Shown piece after piece: positions 12,363 to 21,063 of a DNA stretch of 64,000 nucleotides. The notes under the pieces are model-generated. The model saw only the letters and a list, made by a program, of their open reading frames with translations, did not search any database and was not told where the DNA came from. The stretch comes from Bacillus sp. ISL-45 (lineage in GTDB: Bacteria > Bacillota > Bacilli > Bacillales > Cytobacillaceae). Positions within the stretch are counted from its first letter, which is position 1. Each line of letters opens with the position of its first letter. The DNA lies in assembly GCF_018613195.1 (NCBI RefSeq), contig NZ_JAGGQQ010000001.1:44857-108856 (forward strand), read 5' to 3'. The translations under genes were made by a program, and so were the position numbers.

Positions 12363-12501
12363 GATTTTTGGCTCATGCCGAGTGGGAAGGAAACGACCGA
12401 GCAAATTCATTTGCTCGCAGCGTTTCATTTCCACTCGGCAGCTTTTCAGCCGTGGATGAAAAGCAAGTGAAGCGGCAGCTTCACGATGTGAGCCAAAAAT
12501 C
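12363..12501. other. Multi-arm inverted-repeat element (closed four-helix fold) upstream of sufC
   Basis: A 139-bp stretch folds completely from perfect repeats. The outer 13-bp stem is GATTTTTGGCTCA (12363-12375) with TGAGCCAAAAATC (12489-12501). Inside are three arms. Arm 1 is TGCCGAGTGG (12376-12385) with CCACTCGGCA (12431-12440), capped by GAGCAAAT/ATTTGCTC. Arm 2 is GCTTTTCA (12441-12448) with TGAAAAGC (12457-12464). Arm 3 is GTGAAGC (12467-12473) with GCTTCAC (12478-12484) and a GGCA loop. A further 10-bp hairpin lies at 12571-12594. No gene is seen here. It could be a structured RNA, a MITE-like element or a leader of the suf operon; I recognise no family. Confidence 0.75.
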
Positions 12502-12715
12502 AGCAGAAACCCTGACATACACCCTATTCTGCAGATGGACCTCCTAGTCTTCTTTTCACTTCCCCCACCCCGCCATTCAGCTTGCTGAATGGCGACAGGA
12601 CACGACGACATAACACCATTTCATTTTAACAGAACAAGCAATTTAAAGTCGGGATATCCGCTCAAAGCTTGTACATCATTTTATTTTTCACCTTCTGTTA
12701 TAAAAAAATGTACTC

Positions 12716-13085
12716 CGAAGCTGAAGTAACTCCTTCTTCTGACAGCCTATCCCTTTTGGACCCCAAACCTGTCTGAAGTTACCTCGACTTCTGACAGCTT
12801 TTCGTCTTTTGGCACCGAACCTGTCTGAACTTCCCCTTACTTCTGACAGCTTTTTCTCTTTTAGCACCAAACCTGTCACAATAACAGTTTTTTCTTGACA
12901 GCTTTTCCCTCTAACACCTCAAACCTGTCACAATAACGGTTTTTTCTTGACAGCTTTTCGTCCTTACACCTCGAACCTGTCACGATAACGGCTTTTTCTT
13001 GACAGCTTTTCGTCCTGACACCTAGAACCTGTCACGATAACTGCTTGATCTTGACAACTCTTAACCTAACACCTCAAACCGCTCT
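12716..13085. repeat. Tandem array, period exactly 52 bp
   Basis: The block cctgtc starts at 12768, 12820, 12872, 12924, 12976 and 13028, always 52 bp apart; a degenerate unit precedes it. Each unit holds CTGTC(A/T) and, about 20 bp later, TGACAG, so each can form a small inverted repeat. The first three units carry one sequence variant (CTGTCTGAAGTT) and the later ones another (CTGTCACGATAACG). No open reading frame with a ribosome binding site is present. Confidence 0.9.
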
Positions 13086-13162
13086 GAATATCATCTTGAT
13101 AAGGACAAATCTCTGTAGTGTTTTCAATTCCACCTTAATGTTAACCACAACAAATAATAAAG

Positions 13163-13188
13163 AAACCAGTGCATCATTCACACTGGTT
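13163..13188 (-). terminator. Terminator downstream of the small minus-strand gene
   Basis: Arms AACCAGTG / CACTGGTT around a 9-nt loop, followed on the minus strand by a U-rich run. It lies about 37 nt after the stop of the small open frame at 13225, which suggests that frame is transcribed. Confidence 0.7.
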
Positions 13189-13224
13189 CCCAAAGAGTTT
13201 CTTCTATATAATATATTCTCTCGC

Positions 13225-13377
13225 TTACGAGTGGACTTTTCTGTCCAGGTCTGCGACCATCCGTTGGCTTTTGATATAATCTCTTTCGCGTTTTCTTTCG
13301 ACTTCCATTCTTGCGTCATGGTTCATGCTGTATACCTCGTAACTAATTCCATGAGCTCCATGCATTGCTTTTTCCAT
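13225..13377 (-). CDS. Unrecognised small charged protein, possibly frameshifted at its 5' end
   Basis: A 50-residue open frame starting MEKAMHGAHGISYEVYS and ending in a highly charged helix (ARMEVERKRERDYIKSQ region). I do not recognise it. The frame stays coding-like upstream of this ATG (SQLKLNYTSE), but an ATG with GAAGGG just before it (MIHY, stop) lies in another frame about 40 nt upstream. One base of shift would join them, so the annotated start may hide a frameshift. A hairpin terminator follows the stop. Codon choice looks like the neighbours. Confidence is moderate that this is, or was, a real gene. Confidence 0.45.
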   Translation of the reverse strand: MEKAMHGAHGISYEVYSMNHDARMEVERKRERDYIKSQRMVADLDRKVHS

Positions 13378-13538
13378 TTCACTTGTGTAGTTCAGTTTGA
13401 GCTGACTAATAGTGAATCATCCCTTCGGTTTTTCGCTTTAATAAGCGTTTTTTTGATAATGCAATCTTAACACCTTTTATTTACCACTATCAAAGCGGTT
13501 AAAACCGTTAATTTTTGGATGTAATGGAATATGGCGGC

Positions 13539-13630
13539 CTAACGCGACTTCACCTCTGTCATTCTTAGAATACTGGCAATATCCTCCCAATTGAAGCCTT
13601 TCCTGTTATTTAACAGCCATTTGAACTGAA
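13539..13630 (-). pseudogene. Possible gene remnant (HTH-like C-terminal fragment)
   Basis: Between yurZ and the small gene, a minus-strand stretch reads FKWLLNNRKGFNWEDIASIL before ending at a stop at 13539-13541. The composition is protein-like and resembles a sigma-factor or helix-turn-helix tail, but there is no start codon and no upstream continuation, because a stop and the yurZ terminus lie just before it. It may be a decayed gene end. Weak evidence. Confidence 0.25.
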
Positions 13631-13641
13631 TTTAACAGTTT

Positions 13642-14013
13642 TTACTGCTTCAAAGTATTCAGTTCGGACATTGCTTCCTGGACGAGTGTCACGGCCTGGC
13701 TCATTGCTGCGCCGCCGCCAAATGCAGCTGTAACTCCAACCGCCTCCAGAATTTGCTCCTCGGACGCCCCCTGATCAAGGCATCCTTTCAAATGGTAGAT
13801 AATGCAATATTCATCCTGGGAATACAAAGAAATCCCAAGTGCAATCAATTGTTTTTCTTTTTGCGTCAAGGTTCCTTCCTGAAAACATACTTCCGTGAAT
13901 GCATTATAGTGGCTTGCAAGCTCCGGCATTTTTTGCGTGAAAATGCCCAATCCTTGCTTATATTCATGAAGAGCTGCTTCTGTTGAATTCCGGGGTTCAT
14001 AATGATGCTCCAT
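13642..14013 (-). CDS. yurZ: Carboxymuconolactone decarboxylase / AhpD-like protein YurZ
   Basis: A 123-residue protein of the AhpD-like alpha-helical family. It corresponds to B. subtilis YurZ by sequence and by its place between suf and met genes. Of the AhpD CxxC redox pair, the usual motif region reads [19 protein letters not shown], in which the two cysteines (C73 and C81, roughly) are not spaced as CxxC, so peroxidase activity of the AhpD kind is doubtful. The ATG at 14011-14013 (MEHHYEPRN) lies 8 nt after GGAG. Confidence 0.82.
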   Translation of the reverse strand: MEHHYEPRNSTEAALHEYKQGLGIFTQKMPELASHYNAFTEVCFQEGTLTQKEKQLIALGISLYSQDEYCIIYHLKGCLDQGASEEQILEAVGVTAAFGGGAAMSQAVTLVQEAMSELNTLKQ

Positions 14014-14084
14014 TGTTTCCACTCCAATCTGCTTTTTTCTCGGTTAGTATGTTAATTTTCCTGGCCCGTTATGCGGCAAAAAGA

Positions 14085-14110
14085 AAAAGCAGGCTGCCCG
14101 CCTGCTTTTT
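14085..14110 (-). terminator. Terminator of the metNPQ operon
   Basis: Arms AAAGCAGGC / GCCTGCTTT with a short loop; a U-rich tract follows on the minus strand. It lies directly after the metQ stop. Confidence 0.85.
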
Positions 14111-14117
14111 TTAGGAG

Positions 14118-14957
14118 TTATTCTTTTACTGGTACGACTGCACCTTCATATTTTTCAAGGATGAAGTCCTGGATTTCTTTTGAATGAAGCACTTCAACCA
14201 GCGCCTTGATTGCTGGCTTGTCGGCATCTCCTTCACGTACAGCAATTACGTTTACATAAGGAGAATCGCTCTCCTCGATTGCGATAGAATCCTTTAGAGG
14301 GTTCAAACCAGCGTCAATTGCATAGTTGGAGTTGATCAATACTGCGTCGCCTTCACCATTGTTGAAGATCTGCGGAAGCATTGCTGCTTCATACTCTGTA
14401 TCAAACTTTAGTTCTTTAGGATTTTCTGCAATATCATCAATTGTAGCTGTTACTTTTTCTACGCCTTCTTCAAGGGTGATCAATCCCTCTTTTTCAAGCA
14501 TTGTCAAAATACGGCCATGGTCTGCTACTGAGCTGCTCATAATGATGTGCGCACCCTTTGGCAGATCATCCAGTGTAGTATGTTCCTGGGAATATATACC
14601 GATAGGCTCGATGTGGATGCCGCCAGCATTTTCAAACTTATAGCCATGTTCAGCCATTTGTGACTCAAGGTAAGGGATATGCTGGAAGTAGTTAGCATCT
14701 AGCTCACCTGAATCAAGGGCCTGGTTTGGCACAACATAGTCATTGAATGTCTTGATTTCCATCTCGTAACCTTTTTCTTCAAGTAATGCTTTTGCTTCTT
14801 CCAGAATTTCTGCGTGAGGTACGTTTGAAGCACCTACGACGATTTTTTTGCTTTCTTCCTTGCCGCCTTCTCCTCCAGTGTTTTCCTCAGAAGTTCCGCA
14901 AGCTGCAAGTCCCGCTGTTAAAATTAGTGCTAACAGTGCTAATAACCATTTTTTCAT
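14118..14957 (-). CDS. metQ: Methionine-binding lipoprotein MetQ
   Basis: A 279-residue lipoprotein. The signal peptide ends at the lipobox LTAGLAAC, giving a lipidated cysteine at residue 20. The body matches the NlpA/MetQ family of substrate-binding proteins (VGASNVPHAEILEEAK, FQHIPYLESQ, GGIHIEPIGIYSQ). It captures D- or L-methionine outside the membrane and hands it to MetP/MetN. It is third in the operon, 14 nt after metP. Confidence 0.96.
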   Translation of the reverse strand: MKKWLLALLALILTAGLAACGTSEENTGGEGGKEESKKIVVGASNVPHAEILEEAKALLEEKGYEMEIKTFNDYVVPNQALDSGELDANYFQHIPYLESQMAEHGYKFENAGGIHIEPIGIYSQEHTTLDDLPKGAHIIMSSSVADHGRILTMLEKEGLITLEEGVEKVTATIDDIAENPKELKFDTEYEAAMLPQIFNNGEGDAVLINSNYAIDAGLNPLKDSIAIEESDSPYVNVIAVREGDADKPAIKALVEVLHSKEIQDFILEKYEGAVVPVKE

Positions 14958-14971
14958 TTCAATTCTCTCCT

Positions 14972-15640
14972 TTATCTCTTATCTAATTTTCTAGTGAAGA
15001 AATCCCCTGCAAACTGGATTATAAACACAATTATCAAAATAATGATGGTGGCCATCAAGGTGACATCATTCCGGCTTCTCTGGAAACCTTCAAGGTATGC
15101 CAGGTTCCCAAGTCCGCCTGCGCCGATGACTCCGGCCATCGCAGTGTAACTGACCAGCGCGATTGCCGTCACTGTAATACCGGAAACCAATGCTGGCATC
15201 GATTCCGGCAGCAGCACCTTCCAGATGATCGTTGTCGTCTTGGCCCCCATAGACTTTGCTGCTTCAATGACCCCTTTATCAATCTCACGCAAGCCAATTT
15301 CAACCATCCTTGCGTAAAATGGAGCCGATCCAATGATCAGTGCAGGCAATGCAGCGTTTTCCCCGATCATCGAGCCCACGATGACCTTTGTAAAAGGAAT
15401 CAATAGGACGATTAAAATAATGAATGGGATCGATCTGAAAATATTAACAATTGCGCTCAATACTAAATTGACCGGTTTGTTTTCCCAAATATTGCCCTTA
15501 GATGTCAAAAACAGCAGCAGTCCCAGGATTGCTCCAAGGATGAAAGTAGCCACAACGGAAATGGCACTCATGTATAGTGTCTCAACTGTCGCTTCCCACA
15601 TTCTGTCCCAGTTGACATTCGGAAACAATGTCTCAGCCAT
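14972..15640 (-). CDS. metP: Methionine ABC transporter permease MetP (MetI)
   Basis: A 222-residue inner membrane permease with five or so transmembrane helices. The EAA loop that contacts the ATPase is visible as EAAKSMGAKTTTIIWKVLLPE (about residues 138-158). The ATG overlaps the end of metN by 8 nt, so translation is coupled. Together with MetN and MetQ it imports methionine. Confidence 0.96.
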   Translation of the reverse strand: MAETLFPNVNWDRMWEATVETLYMSAISVVATFILGAILGLLLFLTSKGNIWENKPVNLVLSAIVNIFRSIPFIILIVLLIPFTKVIVGSMIGENAALPALIIGSAPFYARMVEIGLREIDKGVIEAAKSMGAKTTTIIWKVLLPESMPALVSGITVTAIALVSYTAMAGVIGAGGLGNLAYLEGFQRSRNDVTLMATIIILIIVFIIQFAGDFFTRKLDKR

Positions 15641-16658
15641 TCGAAATCACCTCCACGCCGACTTCATGCTGGCCGATATACTCTATTGCCCGGGCTACTT
15701 CGCCCTCTTCACCATCAAGATGGATGAACAAGGTTCCATATGAACCATTTTGTGTCTGCGAAATTTTACCCTGGACAATATTGACCGTTATTGAAAACTT
15801 ACGGATCAAGTTGGTGATCAGCGGCTGTTCGGTCCCTTCACCTACGAATGTCAGCTGGATAACACGACCATGTGGATATCGCTCAAGTAAGTGGTCAACT
15901 GTTTCCTTTGTTTCCTCCGGTTCTGTCACCTGCTGGACGAATCTTTTCGTGATTGGCTGCTGTGGATTCTTGAATACTTCCAAAACAGGTCCTGTTTCAA
16001 CAACCTTTCCGCCTTCCATTACGGCGACACGGTGACAGATTTTCCTGATAACGTGCATTTCATGAGTGATCAGGACAATCGTAAGACCGAGCCTTTTATT
16101 AATATCAACAAGGAGATCAAGAATCTGGTCAGTCGTCTGCGGATCAAGTGCTGACGTTGCTTCATCCCCAAGCAGTACCTTAGGATTATTGGCAAGCGCC
16201 CTGGCGATTCCGACCCTTTGCTTCTGACCGCCGCTCAACTGGGAAGGATAGGCATCTCCCCGGCCCTCGAGACCTACAAGTGTGATTAACTCTTTTACCC
16301 GTTTCTCTCTCTCAGCACTTGGAACTCCTGCAATTTCAAGCGGGAACGCGATATTCTCTGCCACTGTTCTTGACCAGAGCAGGTTGAAATGCTGGAAAAT
16401 CATGCTGATTTCCTGGCGGGCCTTGCGCAGTTCTGCTCCCTTAATCCTGGAAACTTCCTTGCCGGCTACAACTACAGAACCTGATGTCGGGATCTCCAGC
16501 CCATTCAGCATTCGAATCAAAGTACTTTTACCGGCACCACTGTAGCCGATGACTCCGTAGATTTCTCCTTCCTTGACTTCAAGGTTGACATCATCGACTG
16601 CCTTAACCTCTCCCTTGTTGGAAGGATAAATCTTTCTGGCATTTTTTATTGTAATCAA
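15633..16658 (-). CDS. metN: Methionine ABC transporter ATPase MetN
   Basis: A 341-residue ATPase. Walker A GYSGAGKST (near residue 38), signature LSGGQKQRVGIARAL, Walker B LLGDEATSALDP, and a C-terminal NIL domain (from about residue 265) that senses methionine in homologues. I start it at the TTG at 16656-16658 (LITIKNARKIYP), which has an AGGGGGAG site 4-5 nt upstream and aligns with the B. subtilis start; the longer frame has no such site. Under SAM riboswitch control. Confidence 0.95.
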   Translation of the reverse strand: MITIKNARKIYPSNKGEVKAVDDVNLEVKEGEIYGVIGYSGAGKSTLIRMLNGLEIPTSGSVVVAGKEVSRIKGAELRKARQEISMIFQHFNLLWSRTVAENIAFPLEIAGVPSAEREKRVKELITLVGLEGRGDAYPSQLSGGQKQRVGIARALANNPKVLLGDEATSALDPQTTDQILDLLVDINKRLGLTIVLITHEMHVIRKICHRVAVMEGGKVVETGPVLEVFKNPQQPITKRFVQQVTEPEETKETVDHLLERYPHGRVIQLTFVGEGTEQPLITNLIRKFSITVNIVQGKISQTQNGSYGTLFIHLDGEEGEVARAIEYIGQHEVGVEVISNG

Positions 16659-16894
16659 TTGACTCCCCCTCTTTGCATCCGAGTATTCCACACTTATTAA
16701 AACCGTTAAATTTCCCTAAAAATAAGAAGGTTATCAATCTAGTTTCCCATTCCCTAACCGAAAAAATTCAAACTCAGTAAAATCGGGCAATAGGCTCTTA
16801 TCCTTAACGGGAAAGTTGTGCTCTTGTGATAAAATCTTTTCGGACATGCTTTTTGGCTATAACTTTTTAGCATTTATTCGAAAAGAACAAAATA

Positions 16895-16926
16895 AAAGCC
16901 TTCCTGCAAGTGAGCAGAAAGGCATA
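16895..16926 (-). terminator. Terminator of the metNPQ SAM riboswitch
   Basis: Hairpin with arms GCCTTCCTGC / GCAGAAAGGC (one mismatch), then a U run on the minus strand, between the aptamer and metN. Confidence 0.85.
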
Positions 16927-16929
16927 GTA

Positions 16930-17061
16930 ATAGTGGATTCCTTTCTCTCATCTGTCAAAGCGATCGCTTTGCGTGAATTGGCACCATTTCAGCAAGCAAT
17001 GCTTACTGACGGTTGCCGGGCTTCATAGGGCACTTCCCTCCACCTCTCTTGATAAGAGCAC
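16930..17061 (-). promoter_or_regulatory. SAM-I riboswitch (S box) upstream of metNPQ
   Basis: Minus-strand leader with CTTATCAAGAGAGGTGGAGGGA, GCCCTATGAAGCCCGGCAACC and the later GGTGCCAATTC block and closing GATGAGAG, the canonical S-box elements. SAM binding favours the downstream terminator, so methionine import is shut off when SAM is plentiful. The gap 16659-17169 holds nothing else that I can see. Confidence 0.96.
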
Positions 17062-17169
17062 GCTATTAAATTATCTAATCGGTTTTAAGTTACGAGTGTG
17101 ATTGTAGCACGGAGTAAAAAAGTGTGTCAATAAAATTATTTTCAAATATTTTCTGGAAGGTTATGGATT

Positions 17170-18486
17170 TCAAATTTTAGCCGGGACTCCAGGTACTCCG
17201 GTCGCTTTTTCGATCGCCTGCTCCAGGTCTTCAATGATGTCCTCAACGTTTTCAATCCCCACTGACAGGCGGATTAAATCTTCAGGAACCCCAGCTGCTT
17301 TAAGGCCTTCTGAGTCCAGTTGCTGATGGGTTGTGCTTGCAGGATGGATAATCAGACTTTTTGCGTCGCCGACGTTCGCGACATGGGACCATAATTCTAA
17401 TGAGTTGATCAGCTTTGCTCCGGCTTCCCTGCCGCCTTCAATTCCAAAAATGACTACTGCCCCGGCTCCCTTTGGAAGATAACGATCTGCCAATTCTTTG
17501 TCAGGATGTGACTCATGACCTGGATAGCTGACCCATGTAACAGCAGGATGGGACTCAAGGTAACCTACGATTTTACGGGTATTGGCGATATGCTCCTTCA
17601 TGCGGACATGCAAAGTTTCTATGCCAAGATTGAATTGGAACGCACTCTGCGGACTGATTGCCGGTCCAAGGTCACGCAAAAGCTGTACTCTTGCCTTTAC
17701 GATATAGGCGGCAGCACCGATTGCTTCACTGTAGACAATGTTATGGTAGCTGTTGTCCGGCTCATTGAAGCCTGGGAATTTAGGAGACTTCCAATCAAAG
17801 TTTCCTCCATCCACAATAATCCCGCCCATGACTGTCCCATTTCCTAATAGCCACTTGGTTGCCGAGTGGACGACGATATCTGCGCCATGTTCAATTGGCC
17901 GGCATAGATATGGTGTTGCAAATGTGTTATCGATGATCAGCGGAACACCTGCTTCGTGAGCAACTTCGGCCACAGCTTCAATATCCAGAACCCTGAGACT
18001 TGGATTGCCGATTGTTTCTGCATAGACTGCTTTTGTTTTTGGAGTGATCGCCTTTCGGAAATTTTCAGGATCAACAGAATCAACTAAGTGAACTTTTATT
18101 CCATACTTTGGAAGGGTGACAGCAAATAGATTGTATGTGCCCCCATATAGATTAGCGGCTGCGACAATCTCATCACCCGCATGCGCAATGTTCAGGATGG
18201 CCATCGTGATGGCAGACATCCCGCTTGATAAAGCGAGCGCACCTACACCGCCTTCAAGCAAAGCCACTTTTTCTTCCAGGGCAGTAACAGTCGGATTATG
18301 TATCCTTGAATAAATATAACCCGGTTCTTTAAGTGCAAATAAATCTGCTGCATGTTCTGTGTTTTCGAATTGGAATGCATTGCTCGAATAAATTGGTACT
18401 GCCCTTGCTCCGGTCACCGGGTCTGGTGACTGGCCGCCATGTACCCCCAGCGTTTCTATCCTGTAAGTCTTTTGCTCATTAGTCAT
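17170..18486 (-). CDS. metY: O-acetylhomoserine sulfhydrylase (MetY type)
   Basis: A 438-residue PLP enzyme of the Cys/Met metabolism family that makes homocysteine from O-acetylhomoserine and sulfide. The PLP lysine is in [11 protein letters not shown] (near residue 212), with [10 protein letters not shown] and YSRIHNPT substrate and cofactor blocks. Length (about 430) is typical of MetY rather than MetB/MetC (about 380). Of two in-frame ATGs, the one at 18484-18486 (MTNEQKTYR) is 6 nt after GGAGAG and is preferred. Behind a SAM riboswitch. Confidence 0.93.
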   Translation of the reverse strand: MTNEQKTYRIETLGVHGGQSPDPVTGARAVPIYSSNAFQFENTEHAADLFALKEPGYIYSRIHNPTVTALEEKVALLEGGVGALALSSGMSAITMAILNIAHAGDEIVAAANLYGGTYNLFAVTLPKYGIKVHLVDSVDPENFRKAITPKTKAVYAETIGNPSLRVLDIEAVAEVAHEAGVPLIIDNTFATPYLCRPIEHGADIVVHSATKWLLGNGTVMGGIIVDGGNFDWKSPKFPGFNEPDNSYHNIVYSEAIGAAAYIVKARVQLLRDLGPAISPQSAFQFNLGIETLHVRMKEHIANTRKIVGYLESHPAVTWVSYPGHESHPDKELADRYLPKGAGAVVIFGIEGGREAGAKLINSLELWSHVANVGDAKSLIIHPASTTHQQLDSEGLKAAGVPEDLIRLSVGIENVEDIIEDLEQAIEKATGVPGVPAKI

Positions 18487-18527
18487 CTCCATCTCTCCAA
18501 TCTAAATAATTTATCTGAAAAAACAAA

Positions 18528-18550
18528 AACCCTCTTCCTAAGAAGAGGGT
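18528..18550 (-). terminator. Terminator of the metY SAM riboswitch
   Basis: Arms ACCCTCTTC / GAAGAGGGT with a tiny loop and a U-rich tract on the minus strand, ahead of metY. Confidence 0.88.
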
Positions 18551-18554
18551 CATT

Positions 18555-18668
18555 TATCATCTCTCCTTATCTTTTCAGAGCAAAAACTCTGCTGGAATTA
18601 GCACCGTGTTTCACAACCGGTTGCCGGGCTTCATGGGGCCAGTCCCTCCGCCTCTCTGGATAAGAATA
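18555..18668 (-). promoter_or_regulatory. SAM-I riboswitch (S box) upstream of metY
   Basis: Minus-strand blocks CTTATCCAGAGAGGCGGAGGGA, GGCCCCATGAAGCCCGGCAACC, GGTGCTAATTCC and AGGAGAGATGA follow the S-box consensus. This second copy makes homocysteine synthesis and methionine uptake respond to the same signal. Confidence 0.96.
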
Positions 18669-18752
18669 TTCAATTTCGTTTTTACTGCGTTAAAGTGATA
18701 ATAGCACGTCACAAATTACCAGTCAATATATTTAGATTATTCAGATATAAAT

Positions 18753-19091
18753 TTATACACGAACTGGTCCCGCAAGATAAAATAACGATTCCAAAACCAA
18801 TTGGGCGCGAAAAGGACAATCAGTTGTAAAATAATTCATCTTTATTCCTTGCAGCAATTTAAGATTCCCATCAAATAAATGCTCAAAATACGCATTCATC
18901 CCCGAGATCGTTGCAGTTTTTCCCGTATCCATGCAGGGATCACAGCGGGCAACCCTGCCATCCTTAAAAGACATGTAGTATGTGTTACCCTCTGCTTCTA
19001 TTTTTAAGATTAAATCCAGTTTTTTTACTAGTTGCAGAATATGCTCCTTGTTGGGAATCTCATTTACAAACCTGTCTATTCGTTCTTGCAT
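18753..19091 (-). CDS. yusD: SCP2-like sterol-carrier domain protein YusD
   Basis: A 112-residue protein beginning MQERIDRFVNEIPNK. It resembles YusD, a stand-alone SCP2-type lipid-binding fold, with core blocks IEAEGNTYYMSFKDG and CPFRAQLVLESLFYLAG. The ligand is unknown. The ATG at 19089-19091 is preceded by GAGGGAG at good spacing; an ATG 18 nt earlier lies inside that site. Monocistronic by spacing. Confidence 0.8.
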   Translation of the reverse strand: MQERIDRFVNEIPNKEHILQLVKKLDLILKIEAEGNTYYMSFKDGRVARCDPCMDTGKTATISGMNAYFEHLFDGNLKLLQGIKMNYFTTDCPFRAQLVLESLFYLAGPVRV

Positions 19092-19201
19092 TCCGATCAA
19101 CTCCCTCATATTACATATTCCTTGTAATTAGGGAAAAACCTGTTGGAATCCTTCGACAAATAATTCGATGAAAAATGAATTTACATCGTGAATAACGTAA
19201 A

Positions 19202-19238
19202 AAAAGACAATACCGTGTGATATTTCGGCATTGTCTTT
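19202..19238 (-). terminator. Terminator after the MFS gene
   Basis: Arms AAAGACAATACCG / CGGCATTGTCTTT with a U-rich run on the minus strand; 36 nt past the MFS stop. Confidence 0.8.
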
Positions 19239-19274
19239 CATTTCCCGAGAAATATATCCAAAGAAATACAGTAA

Positions 19275-20540
19275 TCAAGCCGTTTTTGTATTCACTATGC
19301 CGGATTTTGGCTTATCCATCGTTTTGAAGACTACGAAGAAATAAGTGGATCCAACTAAATACAGACAAGCAGTGATAGTAAAAACTGTTGCATATCCCCA
19401 ATAGGAACCGTATTTCAAGACAATCCCAGTCGATACCGGCCCCATCACTGCCCAGCCGAGATTAAACACCATTTGATTCACAGAGTTGGCCAAACCCTTC
19501 ATGGAATCATCAACCTTCGACATCATTAACGACATCTGGATTGGATTGCCCGCGTTCATTAGTGCCTGACGGAATAAAAAGCCTAGAGCTGCCAGCCAAA
19601 AATTCTGAGTGTACGCTGTCAGCAGCAAAAACGGCAAAGAAAGCATCTGTAAAACAACTACCGCTCTTACTTCCCCAAGTCTGCGCACAACCAAAGGCCC
19701 GATGATCATCGCAACAGCTGTTGCTCCTTGCCCCAGTGAAATGACCAGGCCAATCAATGAATTGGAAGCCATGAACCGATCCGCAAAATAGAGGTTCAAG
19801 TATGGGATGACCAATCCTGCTCCAAAGCCTATCATCAATTGGGCTACCGCAAACAGCAGGATGATTTTGAAGCTGGCTTTTTGGGGGATGATTTTGGATT
19901 TTCCTTTTATATCGCCAGCCGATATGCGGGATGGCCGATTTTCATTTAACCTCATAATCGGAAGCAGGGCAGCCATAAACAAGAACGATCCAATCATCAA
20001 TGTATATCTGATACTTTCAAGTCCAGGTACCACCATGCCGAATAAGTCTGTGAGGATTCCACCCAAAAGACTTCCTATTACATTGGCACCCGTCATTATC
20101 GCAAAGTGAATACTGAATAAATGTACGCGTTGTTCAGGTTTCGAATTCTCCGCCAGCCAGGGAATGATCGACACCTGGATAAATGCGGAAGCAAGGCCTG
20201 TTCCAAACGCAAAAAGAATTAATAAGGACTGACTTTCAACAATACTCCGGCTGAATAAGATCAGCCCTGTCGCGACGGCTCCATACAGCATCAATTTTTT
20301 CCTGCCTGCTTTATCACTCAGTATGCCTGCTGGGATAAGAATGAGAGCAGTTGCCAGCGAGGTCATGGCTATGACCTTTCCGTTTACAAGCTCATTATAG
20401 CCTAACTCCCTGATGTAAAAATTATAAATGACCATGAAAATTCCAAGGCCAATCTGGGTCAATATGTTCGCAATGAAGGTAAGTCGTATGTTTCGATTAT
20501 AAGTTTTAATTTGTGCCGCCCATTCCTGGTATAGAGCCAT
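19275..20540 (-). CDS. Major facilitator superfamily transporter
   Basis: A 421-residue protein with 12 predicted membrane helices. The loop 2-3 signature GILSDKAGRKKLMLYG (near residue 73) marks the MFS. It most resembles drug/metabolite efflux members, but substrate cannot be told from the sequence. Start ATG follows GAGGGG. It stands alone between yusD and yusE and has its own terminator. Confidence 0.85.
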   Translation of the reverse strand: MALYQEWAAQIKTYNRNIRLTFIANILTQIGLGIFMVIYNFYIRELGYNELVNGKVIAMTSLATALILIPAGILSDKAGRKKLMLYGAVATGLILFSRSIVESQSLLILFAFGTGLASAFIQVSIIPWLAENSKPEQRVHLFSIHFAIMTGANVIGSLLGGILTDLFGMVVPGLESIRYTLMIGSFLFMAALLPIMRLNENRPSRISAGDIKGKSKIIPQKASFKIILLFAVAQLMIGFGAGLVIPYLNLYFADRFMASNSLIGLVISLGQGATAVAMIIGPLVVRRLGEVRAVVVLQMLSLPFLLLTAYTQNFWLAALGFLFRQALMNAGNPIQMSLMMSKVDDSMKGLANSVNQMVFNLGWAVMGPVSTGIVLKYGSYWGYATVFTITACLYLVGSTYFFVVFKTMDKPKSGIVNTKTA

Positions 20541-20726
20541 TTTATTTCGCCCCTCAATTATTTCGCTAATCTAAATATAATATTTATGGAACGATATGTA
20601 AATCTATTTTGTCGGTTCATTTTTATTAGAAAAGGATCTCTATCCAACGGGGAAGTATCGCTTCTATCCGGCAATATCATCTTTTATAGGTAAAAACAAA
20701 ACACATATCTGAAATGGGCAAAAAAA

Positions 20727-20745
20727 AAACGGCATAGCCGCTTTT
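20727..20745 (-). terminator. Terminator after yusE
   Basis: Short GC stem CGGC-AT-AGCCG extended by AAAA/CTTTT, with a run of nine U on the minus strand, immediately past the yusE stop. Confidence 0.8.
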
Positions 20746-20748
20746 ACA

Positions 20749-21057
20749 TCAATTTAAACCTTTTAGTTTTTCATAAAGATAAGGAACAGATTGAAATGCG
20801 TAGATTTTTTCTAGCACCTCTCCCTTGTTCAACACAATCAGACATGGGACACTTTCAATCTCAAATCGTTCCGCCATCTCAGGCAGATAATTCAAGTCTG
20901 CTTTGCCTGAAGGAATTTCCGGCAGCAGCTGATCGATGACAGTGAGCATCTTTCCAGCTACCTGGCAGGTACCGCACATTGGTGTGTAAAAATATAGGTA
21001 ACCTGTTCTTTTTTCCTCCAGGAAGGTTTCCATCTCTGATTTAGTCCATTCTTCCAT
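20749..21057 (-). CDS. yusE: Thioredoxin-like protein YusE
   Basis: A 102-residue thioredoxin fold protein. The redox motif is CGTC in YTPMCGTCQVAGK (residues 28-31, roughly), and the cis-proline lies in ESVPCLIVL. Unlike classical thioredoxin the motif is CGTC, not CGPC. Probably a thiol-disulfide protein of unknown partner. Begins 6 nt after the yusF stop, so the two form an operon as in B. subtilis. Confidence 0.88.
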   Translation of the reverse strand: MEEWTKSEMETFLEEKRTGYLYFYTPMCGTCQVAGKMLTVIDQLLPEIPSGKADLNYLPEMAERFEIESVPCLIVLNKGEVLEKIYAFQSVPYLYEKLKGLN

Positions 21058-21063
21058 CTACAG

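Noticed and set aside
12363..12501. tRNA or tmRNA gene
   Set aside because: The fold is cloverleaf-like, but it is 139 bp long, has no T-loop GTTCRA block, no anticodon arm and no CCA end.
13045..13470. 141-codon plus-strand frame
   Set aside because: Low-complexity hydrophobic translation, no start signal; it overlaps the 52-bp array and runs opposite to the better-supported small gene and its terminator.
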